Shown piece after piece: positions 8,564 to 16,338 of a stretch of DNA of 64,000 bases (position 1 is the stretch's first letter; every line of letters begins with the position of its first letter). The notes below the pieces were generated by a model. That model worked only from the letters and a program-made list of their open reading frames with translations, ran no database searches and had not been told where the DNA came from. The translations under genes were made by a program, and so were the position numbers. Origin of the DNA: Mucilaginibacter sp. dw_454. GTDB lineage: Bacteria > Bacteroidota > Bacteroidia > Sphingobacteriales > Sphingobacteriaceae. The stretch covers positions 62,001 to 126,000 of the forward strand of contig NZ_JAAVVB010000006.1 in assembly GCF_018449775.1 (NCBI RefSeq), read 5' to 3'.

Positions 8564-9898
8564 ATGCTGTCAACTATACTGATTTTGGAAGATGAAAATA
8601 AATTTGGGGGATTACTATCAAGAATTATAGAGGCGGAAGGCTATCATGTTTTGCAGGCACAGTCTGCAAGGGCCGGATTAAAATACATGGACAGCCATGA
8701 CGTACGGGTTGTAATAAGCGATGTTAAATTACCAGATGCTAATGGGGTTGACCTGGTGAAACGAATTAAGGATATACACCCTTTTGTAGAGGTAATTAAT
8801 CTGACTGCATTTGGTTCTATTAAGGATAGCGTAAAAGCCATAAAAAACGGTGCTTTCGACTATATTATGAAAGGCGATGATAATGATCGTATTATTCCTA
8901 TCGTAAGTAAAGCGGTTGAAAAAGCCGACTTGCAGTTCAAGATTCATCAACTGGAAAAGCGGCTGAATCATCATCATACCTTTAAAGATATTTTGGGAAA
9001 ATCACCCGCTACTGCAGATGCTGTTTTACTGGCTCAAAAAGTTGCGCCAACGCCTACAACGGTGTTATTGCTGGGCGAAACGGGCACCGGTAAAGAAGTA
9101 TTTGCCCAGGCTATACATGAGGCCAGCGACCGCAGCCATAAGCCCTTCATAGCGGTTAACTGTAGCTCTTTTTCAAACGATTTGTTAAAAAGCGAGCTTT
9201 TTGGGCACGTGGCCGGTTCTTTTACCGGCGCATTAAAAGACAAAAAGGGACTATTTGAAGAGGCTGATGGGGGTACGCTTTTTTTAGATGAAATAGGCGA
9301 AATGAATTTAGAACTCCAGGCCCGACTGCTAAGGGTTTTGGAGGATGGGACCTTTAATCGTGTCGGAGATTCAAAAAGCATGAAAGTAAATGCGCGTATT
9401 ATTGCCGCTACTAATAAAGACCTGAATTACGAAGCTGAAAACAATTTGTTCAGACTTGACCTATATTATCGCCTGGCCGTATTTACTATCCACCTGCCTC
9501 CACTGCGCGAACGGAGAGAAGATATCGAAATGCTGGCCGAACATTTTTTGAAAGAATTTTCAGCCAAACTGAACCATAAAGTAAAAAAGATGGACGAGTT
9601 TTTTTTAAATGTCCTGATGCATCATCAGTGGAAAGGCAATATACGAGAACTTCGAAATGTAATGGAACGAGTGGTTATCATTGCCAGTTCAGATACCCTC
9701 ACGTCAGATCTGCTTCAATTTGATTTTTTTTCGGAAGATCACGACAACTTCAGTTCGGCGCTTAACCTGGCAGGCCTGGAAAGTCAATATATCCGTAAAG
9801 CAATGGCCCGGTCAAAAGGAAATAAAGCAGAAGCTTCCCGATTGTTGGGAATTGCCTTATCTACCTTGTATAGAAAATTGGAAGAATATAAGCTCTAA
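8564..9898 (+). CDS. Sigma-54-dependent response regulator (NtrC family)
   Basis: A 444-residue regulator with three domains. The receiver (1-120) has the phospho-acceptor Asp53 in VVISDVKLPDANG. The AAA+ domain (about 140-375) has Walker A GETGTGKE near residue 170, the sigma-54 contact loop as GSFTGA near 218 (canonical GAFTGA with Ala to Ser), and Walker B GGTLFLDEIGE. The C-terminus is a Fis-type helix-turn-helix (NKAEASRLLGIALSTLYRK). It should activate sigma-54 promoters in response to the divergent kinase. Candidate targets are its own promoter and the porin downstream. A tandem-duplicated terminator follows the gene. Confidence 0.93.
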   Translation: MLSTILILEDENKFGGLLSRIIEAEGYHVLQAQSARAGLKYMDSHDVRVVISDVKLPDANGVDLVKRIKDIHPFVEVINLTAFGSIKDSVKAIKNGAFDYIMKGDDNDRIIPIVSKAVEKADLQFKIHQLEKRLNHHHTFKDILGKSPATADAVLLAQKVAPTPTTVLLLGETGTGKEVFAQAIHEASDRSHKPFIAVNCSSFSNDLLKSELFGHVAGSFTGALKDKKGLFEEADGGTLFLDEIGEMNLELQARLLRVLEDGTFNRVGDSKSMKVNARIIAATNKDLNYEAENNLFRLDLYYRLAVFTIHLPPLRERREDIEMLAEHFLKEFSAKLNHKVKKMDEFFLNVLMHHQWKGNIRELRNVMERVVIIASSDTLTSDLLQFDFFSEDHDNFSSALNLAGLESQYIRKAMARSKGNKAEASRLLGIALSTLYRKLEEYKL

Positions 9899-9917
9899 AG
9901 AGCGCTACTGGTAATGC

Positions 9918-10044
9918 AATTTGATTGATTGCGTTGTGTGCCTGCCCGGTTACTTTGGTAACGGGCGGGCTTTTTTATTCTCAATTTGATTGCGTGATGT
10001 GCTTGCCCGGTTACCTTGGTAACAGGCCAGCTTTTTCTATTCTC
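9918..10044. repeat. Tandem duplication of a terminator-bearing segment
   Basis: Two adjacent units, 9918-9982 and 9983-10044, share AATTTGATTG at the start, a GCCCGGTTAC(C/T)TTGGTAAC core and a TTTTT(A/C)TATTCTC-like end. The first unit encodes a good hairpin; the second has lost several stem pairs. It looks like a local duplication of the transcription terminator of the response-regulator gene with one copy decaying. Confidence 0.75.
9941..9976 (+). terminator. Rho-independent terminator after the response regulator
   Basis: CCTGCCC and GTTAC on the left pair with GTAAC and GGGCGGG on the right, around a TTTG loop and with one bulged G. A run of six T follows. It lies 43 bp after the stop codon. 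Confidence 0.8.
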
Positions 10045-10054
10045 AAAATGAGAA
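10040..10054. promoter_or_regulatory. Palindrome upstream of the porin, candidate enhancer site
   Basis: TTCTCA-AAA-TGAGAA is a perfect inverted repeat with 6-bp arms, about 270 bp upstream of the porin's candidate -24/-12 promoter. It shares a CAAAATGA core with the inverted repeat at 8394-8401. Confidence 0.35.
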
Positions 10055-10132
10055 GATTTCTAAAAACACCTCTATTTTCACGATTTCGGCAAACGTTTTA
10101 ATTATTAAAAACACAAAATATCGGGTTTTAGC

Positions 10133-10151
10133 ATCTCATTTATTTTGAGAT
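10133..10151. promoter_or_regulatory. Second palindrome upstream of the porin, candidate enhancer site
   Basis: ATCTCA-N7-TGAGAT is a perfect inverted repeat about 170 bp upstream of the candidate sigma-54 promoter, within the range usual for NtrC-type enhancer sites. The remaining intergenic sequence (10152-10310) shows no other structure I can support. Confidence 0.35.
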
Positions 10152-10316
10152 TTTTAATTTTTCTGATTTCCCCTCCGGCTCCGCAGCCGATAATTCCTAT
10201 TTCGCTTCATTGTGAGAATTATACCTTCCGAGGTTGAGAAGGTTTGGCCGTTAAATATTACTTATTTTTTCAATAAGTATCTTATTATTAAGTAGTTAAT
10301 TAAAAATAATATTCAT

Positions 10317-10333
10317 TGGCATCAAAGTGGCAT
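10317..10333 (+). promoter_or_regulatory. Candidate sigma-54 (-24/-12) promoter of the porin
   Basis: TGGCATCAAAGTGGCAT has GG at 10318-10319 and GC at 10330-10331 with the obligatory 10-bp spacing, close to consensus TGGCACG-N4-TTGCA. The predicted start near 10343 leaves a leader of about 45 nt before the porin ATG. Confidence 0.6.
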
Positions 10334-10387
10334 AGCCGGTTTCAATATGAAATCAACTTATTTTTTATTAACTCTTAAATTTTAAAA

Positions 10388-11884
10388 ATGAAAAAACTAT
10401 TTACAGTTATTTTATTGTTAGGATGTATTTTTCGGGCATCGGCCCAGACGAATACCCCTATTATTAATATGATGAAAGCCGACTCGGGGAAACTGAAATC
10501 AGACTCCATCCGAAAAGCAGATTCTATTAAAAAAGCTATGGAAACTGCGACGCCTTTGGCCTATGCCGACTTTTCGTGGCTAAACGGAAATAACCGCCAA
10601 TCTTATAAATTGTTGGATAATGCCTACTTCACCGGTGATTTTACGTTCGATATGAACTATACCCAGTCGACCAATCACCCGAACGATAATATGGTAACAG
10701 GATCAACCGCTTTAGCACGTAACGGTGAGGTTGATTTATCAATGGCGGCTATTGGGGGCGATTTCCATTATGATCATGTACGCGGGCGTATTATGACCCA
10801 ATTTGGCACACGCGTTACTACGGTACCACGAAATGATTATAGCGCGTACAGGGGTGAATATGACCTGCCTACCGCATATCGCTACATAAGTGAAGCCTAT
10901 GGTGGTTATCATTTTGACGCAATGCATGGTATCAACGTTGATATGGGTATTTTCATGTCGTACATCGGTTTAATGTCTTACAATAACTTTGAAAACTGGT
11001 CGTATCAACCATCTTATACTTCCGACAATACACCATGGTTCTTCAATGGTATCCGCGTCCAGATGTTTACCAGTATAAAAACCAAAGTCGAAATTTGGAT
11101 TATCAACGGATGGCAAACCTATGGCATGTTTAATAAAATGCCGGGCTTAGGTTTTGCATATGTAACCCAACCCAACCAACGTACTAAGGTCATTTCCAAT
11201 AACTATTTCGGAACAGATGTTGCCGGCGCACCGGGTGTGAAAAGGTATCATACCGACAACTCTGTAGAATATTTATATTTCGATGGAGCAGATAAAAAAG
11301 GGCCGGGCATTAAACGTATGGCATTCTCTGCCACTGCCGACTTTGGCTTTCAGAACGGTACCGCTCCCGGAAATGTCGTTTTCTCGCCTTTTGGCAAAAA
11401 CGCGTCTAACTTCATGAGCGCTATGGTATACAACAGGATGTGGTTCGGCGACCAAATGAAATGGGGATGGACTATAGGCGGCGGGGTTATGTCTAACCCA
11501 AGCCGTTATTTATCAATAGTGCCTCCTGGGCTTGCTACCGATTCATTTATAGCCGCTTCAACACCGGGTTCAAAGATGGCCGGTTGGGATGCCTCTACCA
11601 CTATCGACTATAGCCCTAATCAGTTCATGACACTTCGTTTTGAGTTAGTACACCGCTTTATGAATATCCCTTATTTCGATGGGCCAGGTGGCGTTACTAC
11701 CGGGCCGGGTGGCAATGGTTATCAAACCAATCCTGCAACTAATTTCAATTCAAACTCATACATTCCGAACCCGCCAAATATCGTAAATGCACAAGGACAA
11801 ACCGTACCTAATCCAAATTTTGTTCCTTTTGATCTGGTAAACAATGACAGCCGGTTTATACTCGCTCTGATAGTTAGATTTTAA
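10388..11884 (+). CDS. Outer-membrane beta-barrel porin (BBP2/OmpL-like)
   Basis: A 498-residue protein with a Sec signal peptide (MKKLFTVILLLGCIFRASAQ), a Lys/Ser/Asp-rich linker (residues about 25-55) and then alternating amphipathic strands typical of the putative beta-barrel porin-2 family, ending in an aromatic strand RFILALIVRF at the C-terminus. Such proteins form outer-membrane channels. Hairpins lie between it and the next gene. A candidate sigma-54 promoter 55 bp upstream and the adjacent NtrC-type regulator suggest two-component, sigma-54-controlled expression. The substrate is unknown. Confidence 0.8.
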   Translation: MKKLFTVILLLGCIFRASAQTNTPIINMMKADSGKLKSDSIRKADSIKKAMETATPLAYADFSWLNGNNRQSYKLLDNAYFTGDFTFDMNYTQSTNHPNDNMVTGSTALARNGEVDLSMAAIGGDFHYDHVRGRIMTQFGTRVTTVPRNDYSAYRGEYDLPTAYRYISEAYGGYHFDAMHGINVDMGIFMSYIGLMSYNNFENWSYQPSYTSDNTPWFFNGIRVQMFTSIKTKVEIWIINGWQTYGMFNKMPGLGFAYVTQPNQRTKVISNNYFGTDVAGAPGVKRYHTDNSVEYLYFDGADKKGPGIKRMAFSATADFGFQNGTAPGNVVFSPFGKNASNFMSAMVYNRMWFGDQMKWGWTIGGGVMSNPSRYLSIVPPGLATDSFIAASTPGSKMAGWDASTTIDYSPNQFMTLRFELVHRFMNIPYFDGPGGVTTGPGGNGYQTNPATNFNSNSYIPNPPNIVNAQGQTVPNPNFVPFDLVNNDSRFILALIVRF

Positions 11885-11938
11885 AATAGTAAGGGCCTGC
11901 TAATTTATTGTAGGGCCTTAAAAAAAACTTAGATAAAC

Positions 11939-11969
11939 CCGGGTATCATTCACCGTTAATGATACCCGG
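11939..11969. terminator. Strong hairpin between porin and 191-residue exported protein
   Basis: CCGGGTATCATT (11939-11950) pairs perfectly with AATGATACCCGG (11958-11969) around a 7-nt loop. No T-tract follows, so it may attenuate, protect mRNA ends or act as an operator rather than terminate fully. A weaker hairpin (GGGCC arms) precedes an A-run at 11892-11928. Confidence 0.6.
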
Positions 11970-11996
11970 ATTATAAAACAATTAAAAATTATTAAA

Positions 11997-12572
11997 ATGA
12001 AAACAATTAAACTAATGGTCGCCATTTGTATTATGGCATCTTTTTCCCAAAAAACAATTGCCGAAAGTCGGTCGATAGGTTTGTATTTAACTGCTGACGA
12101 CTATGTTAATCACAAATTAAGTTTTGCAACTGACGGAAGCAATGGAAACAGCATTAAATTAAACGGCTTTCTTGAAGGCAGCAAAGTAGTTGTTACCTAT
12201 AATGGTAAAAAGCAGGTTTTATTAAAGAGCGAAGTATTTGGCTATAGTTCTAACGGCCAGGATTACCGGTATTTTAATAATACAGCGTATAAAATATTAG
12301 ATACGAAAGATTTCTACATCTATAGCGCCCCTAAATTAGTTCAGGAAGGTAAAGGCCCCAAGCCGGTAGAAACCTTTTATTACAGCAGTAATTCAAGTAG
12401 CGTAGTTGAACCACTTTCTATCAAAAACCTGCAAAACACTTATGCTGAAAATCCAAAATTCAGGTATATGGTACAGGCTGAATTTTCATCAGATAACGCA
12501 TTGGTACAATACGACGCTGCTATAAAAGAATATAAGGTGAAATATATATTCGATCAATGCTCTTCTAAATGA
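11997..12572 (+). CDS. Exported protein of unknown function
   Basis: A 191-residue protein with a plausible signal peptide (about 1-22, ending near TIAES). The remainder is predicted to be mostly beta-strand with many Tyr/Asn/Ser residues and a single Cys near the C-terminus (FDQCSSK). I do not recognise a family. It lies 112 bp after the porin with a hairpin between them and is followed by a terminator, so it is either the last gene of the porin unit or monocistronic. A periplasmic or cell-surface location is likely. Confidence 0.65.
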   Translation: MKTIKLMVAICIMASFSQKTIAESRSIGLYLTADDYVNHKLSFATDGSNGNSIKLNGFLEGSKVVVTYNGKKQVLLKSEVFGYSSNGQDYRYFNNTAYKILDTKDFYIYSAPKLVQEGKGPKPVETFYYSSNSSSVVEPLSIKNLQNTYAENPKFRYMVQAEFSSDNALVQYDAAIKEYKVKYIFDQCSSK

Positions 12573-12582
12573 ACGATTGCCC

Positions 12583-12630
12583 TGAAGGGAATAAATGCAT
12601 TTCTTATAAAGTGAGCATTTATTCCCTTCA
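12583..12630 (+). terminator. Long-stem hairpin terminator
   Basis: TGAAGGGAATAAATGC (12583-12598) is exactly complementary to GCATTTATTCCCTTCA (12615-12630), a 16-bp stem with a 16-nt loop, 11 bp after the stop codon. The T-tract is poor, but position and stem suggest a transcript end. Confidence 0.65.
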
Positions 12631-12675
12631 CTAAGCTGTCTCATCCCAAAGCAAACTCATTTAATACACAAAGAT

Positions 12676-13851
12676 ATGCTGCTAAAATTTACGTTAGCTA
12701 ACTATCGGTCGTTCAAAGAAGCCGTTTCCCTTTCCCTTCAAGTACCATATGCCGGGCAGCCAGCAGAAAATATTTTGTGCGCAGGTGCAGATAGGCTGCC
12801 TGTTTATGCCTTCAAATCCATGGTTTTGCTGGGGGCTAATGCTGCCGGTAAAAGCAATCTGTTCAACGGCTTTAGCCTGATGCGATCTTTGGTTATGAAT
12901 TCGGCTGCTGACACGGCGGGCTCAAACCTGCAAAGCATCGAGCCATTCCGGTTAAACACAGAAACGGAAAATAAACATAGCCTCTTTGAGTGTACCATGC
13001 TCATTGGTAACACCTGCTACCGGTACGGGTTCAAGTGCAATAACAAGGATATTCACTCTGAATGGCTTTACCTGACCGAAAAGCGCCGGGAAGAAATGGT
13101 ATTTATCCGGACAAAAAATGAGTATGAGCTAATCAAACGATTTGCGCCGTCCGACAAGCATAAAATGATAATGCTATCTGAAATGACCAGAAGCAACGCG
13201 CTGTATCTTTCAGTATTGGCACAGTTTAACATCGATTTTGCATTGCAATTACACCAATGGTTCGCCGGGAATATTGTATATGATGGCTCCAGTCTGGAAG
13301 ATGATATAAACTATACCGCCCAATTGTTTGCCCACCCGACTTACAGGCCATTAATGAATGAGATTATCGATAAATCCAGCCTTGGCTTTAAGGTAGTTGA
13401 AAAACAACTCAATGAACCTGCGGGAAAATTCAAAGTAAACTATACGCAATATAACGCCAGGAACAGACCCGTTGATAACGTTTTATTTGAGCTGGGCAGG
13501 CAGGAGTCATCAGGAGCACGCAAGCTGATTGGTCTATTGGGCCCACTGGTTGAGGTATTGATTAATGGCGGAACTTGCTGGATTGATGAATTTGATGCCA
13601 GGCTTCACCCTTATATTATTACCATGATCCTGGGCTTGTTCAATTCGACAAAATATAATAAGAATGGCGCCCAGCTCATAGCTGTTTCTTATAATCAGCA
13701 GATATTAAAAAAATTGGAACCGCATCAAATCATCTTTATGAATAAGGATAATTATGGGGCCTCTTCTCTGGGTGCGTTATACCATGAGAACTCCGATTTC
13801 AAACCAAACGGTATTTATCTCAACGCAGAATCTGAACTGATAATACTATAA
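12676..13851 (+). CDS. AAA15-family ATPase (RecF/OLD-like ABC-type fold)
   Basis: A 391-residue ATPase. The N-terminus has the FxxxNYRSFKE pattern of this family, Walker A is GANAAGKSN (about residues 54-62), an ABC-signature-like ESSGARKLIGL lies near 277, and Walker B/D-loop CWIDEFDARLHP lies near 300. These proteins resemble the ATPase halves of anticodon nuclease-like and abortive-infection systems, but no nuclease partner (RloB, DUF4276, HNH) is adjacent. It lies 31 bp upstream of the metal-efflux outer-membrane gene and may be cotranscribed with it. No TOPRIM domain is apparent. Function unknown; defence is only a possibility. Confidence 0.8.
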   Translation: MLLKFTLANYRSFKEAVSLSLQVPYAGQPAENILCAGADRLPVYAFKSMVLLGANAAGKSNLFNGFSLMRSLVMNSAADTAGSNLQSIEPFRLNTETENKHSLFECTMLIGNTCYRYGFKCNNKDIHSEWLYLTEKRREEMVFIRTKNEYELIKRFAPSDKHKMIMLSEMTRSNALYLSVLAQFNIDFALQLHQWFAGNIVYDGSSLEDDINYTAQLFAHPTYRPLMNEIIDKSSLGFKVVEKQLNEPAGKFKVNYTQYNARNRPVDNVLFELGRQESSGARKLIGLLGPLVEVLINGGTCWIDEFDARLHPYIITMILGLFNSTKYNKNGAQLIAVSYNQQILKKLEPHQIIFMNKDNYGASSLGALYHENSDFKPNGIYLNAESELIIL

Positions 13852-13882
13852 CCCCCGCGGCTATATTAACTAAACTATAATC

Positions 13883-15175
13883 ATGCTAATTAAACTTTGC
13901 AAAATAGGATTGCTTTCGGGATTAATGTTCCTGTCGGCCGAAATAAACGCGCAGGCGCAACCGGTGAGCGATACACTTAAACTTACCGTGAAACAGGCCG
14001 AAGACCTGTTTTTAAAGAGCAACCTGCAACTGATTGCCCAACATTACAATATTGGTATTGCGGATGCTCAGGTAATAACGGCTAAACTTTTTCCGAACCC
14101 TGATTTCAGCATTGCTACTGCCTTGTATAATACCGATACCCATAGGTTTTTTGATTACAGCCCTGGTCAAAGCGAATACTCCGGTGGTATCTCTCAACTG
14201 TTTACAACTGCAGGGAAACGGAATAAAAACATACAGCTAGCTCAGATAGGCGTGGACCAGGCGAAATATCAGTTTTTTGATTTGTTGAGGACACTGAAGG
14301 CTTCCCTGCGTAGTGATTTTTTTGCAATCTACTTTCAGCAGGAATCCGCCAAAGTATACGATGCTGAGATTAATACCTTACAAAAGATACTTAAGGCCTA
14401 CAAAGAACAAAATGCAAAAGGTAACATTTCTGAAAAAGATGTTTTGGGTATCCAATCACAATTATATTCATTGCAGGCCGAACTGGCCAGCCTGGTAGCA
14501 GGGATTGATACATCCATAAGCCAGCTCCAATTACTAATCAGGGCAAAGCCCGGAACTTACATTCAAGCGGAATATAATTATGAACTGGATGGCAGAGATC
14601 TCTTGGCCACAGTGCCTTATCAAAAACTGCTTGACTCGGCTTATAGTAACCGTTACGATTTGAGATTGGCTAAATCGGCCGTAGCATACAACGATATCAA
14701 TTTAAAATATCAAAAGGCGCTTGCCGTCCCCGATTTTAATCTTTCACTGGGGTACGACAGGCGCGGCGGAACCGTTCCGCATTTCACCGACCTGGGAATC
14801 GAATTTAACCTGCCATTTTTTAACCGCAACCAGGGCGGCATTAAACAAGCTCAATTAACCATAGACCAGGGCAAAGTGCAATTACAGGGCCAGCAAGATC
14901 AGGTAGAAAATGATATAGCTGTTAATTACCTAACTGTTTCGCGATATGAAAAACTCAGTAACAGTTTCGATCCCAAATTTAGGGAAGATTTTACCCATCT
15001 GATAAAGGAGGTGGTTAAAAATTATGAAGTGCGGAACATCGGACTGATAGAGTTTTTGTATTTGTACGACTCGTATAAAACAAACGCGGTACAGTTAAAT
15101 AACATCCGGCTAAGTCGTGTCAATGCGCTCGAGCAGCTCAATTATGTTACCGGAACACCTTTTTTTAATCAATAA
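13883..15175 (+). CDS. TolC-family outer-membrane factor of a CzcCBA-type efflux pump
   Basis: A 430-residue protein with a signal peptide (about 1-25), LTVKQAEDLFLKSNLQL typical of the outer-membrane efflux protein repeat, and two long coiled-coil halves. It should form the trimeric outer-membrane/periplasmic duct. It is followed 27 bp later by the membrane-fusion protein gene and then the RND pump, the usual CzcC-CzcB-CzcA order. No metal-responsive regulator gene lies next to the operon. Confidence 0.85.
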   Translation: MLIKLCKIGLLSGLMFLSAEINAQAQPVSDTLKLTVKQAEDLFLKSNLQLIAQHYNIGIADAQVITAKLFPNPDFSIATALYNTDTHRFFDYSPGQSEYSGGISQLFTTAGKRNKNIQLAQIGVDQAKYQFFDLLRTLKASLRSDFFAIYFQQESAKVYDAEINTLQKILKAYKEQNAKGNISEKDVLGIQSQLYSLQAELASLVAGIDTSISQLQLLIRAKPGTYIQAEYNYELDGRDLLATVPYQKLLDSAYSNRYDLRLAKSAVAYNDINLKYQKALAVPDFNLSLGYDRRGGTVPHFTDLGIEFNLPFFNRNQGGIKQAQLTIDQGKVQLQGQQDQVENDIAVNYLTVSRYEKLSNSFDPKFREDFTHLIKEVVKNYEVRNIGLIEFLYLYDSYKTNAVQLNNIRLSRVNALEQLNYVTGTPFFNQ

Positions 15176-15202
15176 TCATCCTAATTATTTATAGATATCC
15201 CC

Positions 15203-16309
15203 ATGAATAAGACCATTAAAAACAGCATAAGCATCCTAACTGCATCTTTTATGCTCTTAAACCTGTTTTCCTGCAGGCCAAAGGAGCAGCACAGCGATGT
15301 ACGTGCGCCTTATGTTATTCCTGATTCAACACTTCGGACACTGGCGATAGATACTGCAAAAATATCTAACATCAGCTATGCCATTAAATTTAACGGCATT
15401 GTAGATTACAATACCGACAAAGTTGCCAACATATTTCCGCTGGTAAGTGGTAATATCCAGGATGTACGTGTAATGCCCGGCGATTATGTACATGCCGGCC
15501 AGGTATTGGGCACCATTAGAAGCCCTGAAGTTGCCAATTACAACGCCGCCCTGGTTACAGCCGAAGCAAATGCCCGGCTTAATGCCAAACTGCTCGACCA
15601 GCAAAAGGAACTGTTTAAAAGCGGCCTGGCGTCGCAGGTGGATATCACCACGGCCGAAGTGGCTTATGAGCAAGCGGTTGCGGCCAAGATAGCAGCAGAG
15701 AAAATATTGGCTATCAACGGTAATAATAAAAGTGGCGATTTTCAGGTTAAATCGCCCGTTAATGGTTTCATCGTTCAAAAAAATGTAACAAACGATATGA
15801 CTGTCCGCACAGACAACGGAGGCAACATGTTCACCGTTTCTGATTTGAAAGATGTATGGGTACAGGCCAATGTTTACGAAAGCAATATAAACAGTGTCCA
15901 CGAAGGCGATCAGGTCGAGGTAACCACAATTACATACCCCGACAAGGTTTTTAAAGGCAAAGTAGGTAAGTTGATGAATGTGCTGGATCCAACGACAAAA
16001 GTGATGAAAATGAGAGTGGTGCTTGACAACCCGGGCTATGCATTAAAACCACAAATGTTTGCAACCATCGCAATCAACAACATTGTAAATAAACAGGCCA
16101 CAGCTATATCCAGCGGTGCGCTGATTTTTGATAACAGCCAATATTATGTGGTTATTATAAAAGGGAAAAATAACGTGGAGATAAGGCCGGTATCGGTGAT
16201 AACCAACAACGGGAAAACGGCTTATATTAAAAGTGGGTTAAAGCCTGGCGACAGAGTAGTAGGCTCAGACGCGCTGCTGGTTTACTACTACAACGCGTTA
16301 AATAGTTAA
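15203..16309 (+). CDS. RND efflux periplasmic adaptor (CzcB-like), lipoprotein
   Basis: A 368-residue membrane-fusion protein. The signal sequence ends in a lipobox (LNLFSCRPK), so it is probably anchored through an acylated Cys. A biotinyl-lipoyl-like half motif (GNIQDVRVMPGDYVHAGQVLGTI), a helical hairpin rich in Ala/Gln (about 110-165) and the matching second half (FQVKSPVNGFIVQKNV) are followed by beta-barrel and membrane-proximal domains. It links the inner-membrane pump with the TolC-like channel. There is no His-rich N-terminal metal-binding stretch. Confidence 0.88.
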   Translation: MNKTIKNSISILTASFMLLNLFSCRPKEQHSDVRAPYVIPDSTLRTLAIDTAKISNISYAIKFNGIVDYNTDKVANIFPLVSGNIQDVRVMPGDYVHAGQVLGTIRSPEVANYNAALVTAEANARLNAKLLDQQKELFKSGLASQVDITTAEVAYEQAVAAKIAAEKILAINGNNKSGDFQVKSPVNGFIVQKNVTNDMTVRTDNGGNMFTVSDLKDVWVQANVYESNINSVHEGDQVEVTTITYPDKVFKGKVGKLMNVLDPTTKVMKMRVVLDNPGYALKPQMFATIAINNIVNKQATAISSGALIFDNSQYYVVIIKGKNNVEIRPVSVITNNGKTAYIKSGLKPGDRVVGSDALLVYYYNALNS

Positions 16310-16338
16310 ACAGAAGATTATTAAATAATCCATAGATT

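Noticed and set aside
11892..11928. Rho-independent terminator made by the two GGGCCT strings after the porin
   Set aside because: The arms are mostly direct, not inverted, and pair with a G-G mismatch; only a weak stem forms. The hairpin at 11939 is much better.
12676..13851. Two-gene ATPase-nuclease defence system
   Set aside because: The adjacent genes are an exported protein and a TolC-type protein; no nuclease or TOPRIM partner is present.
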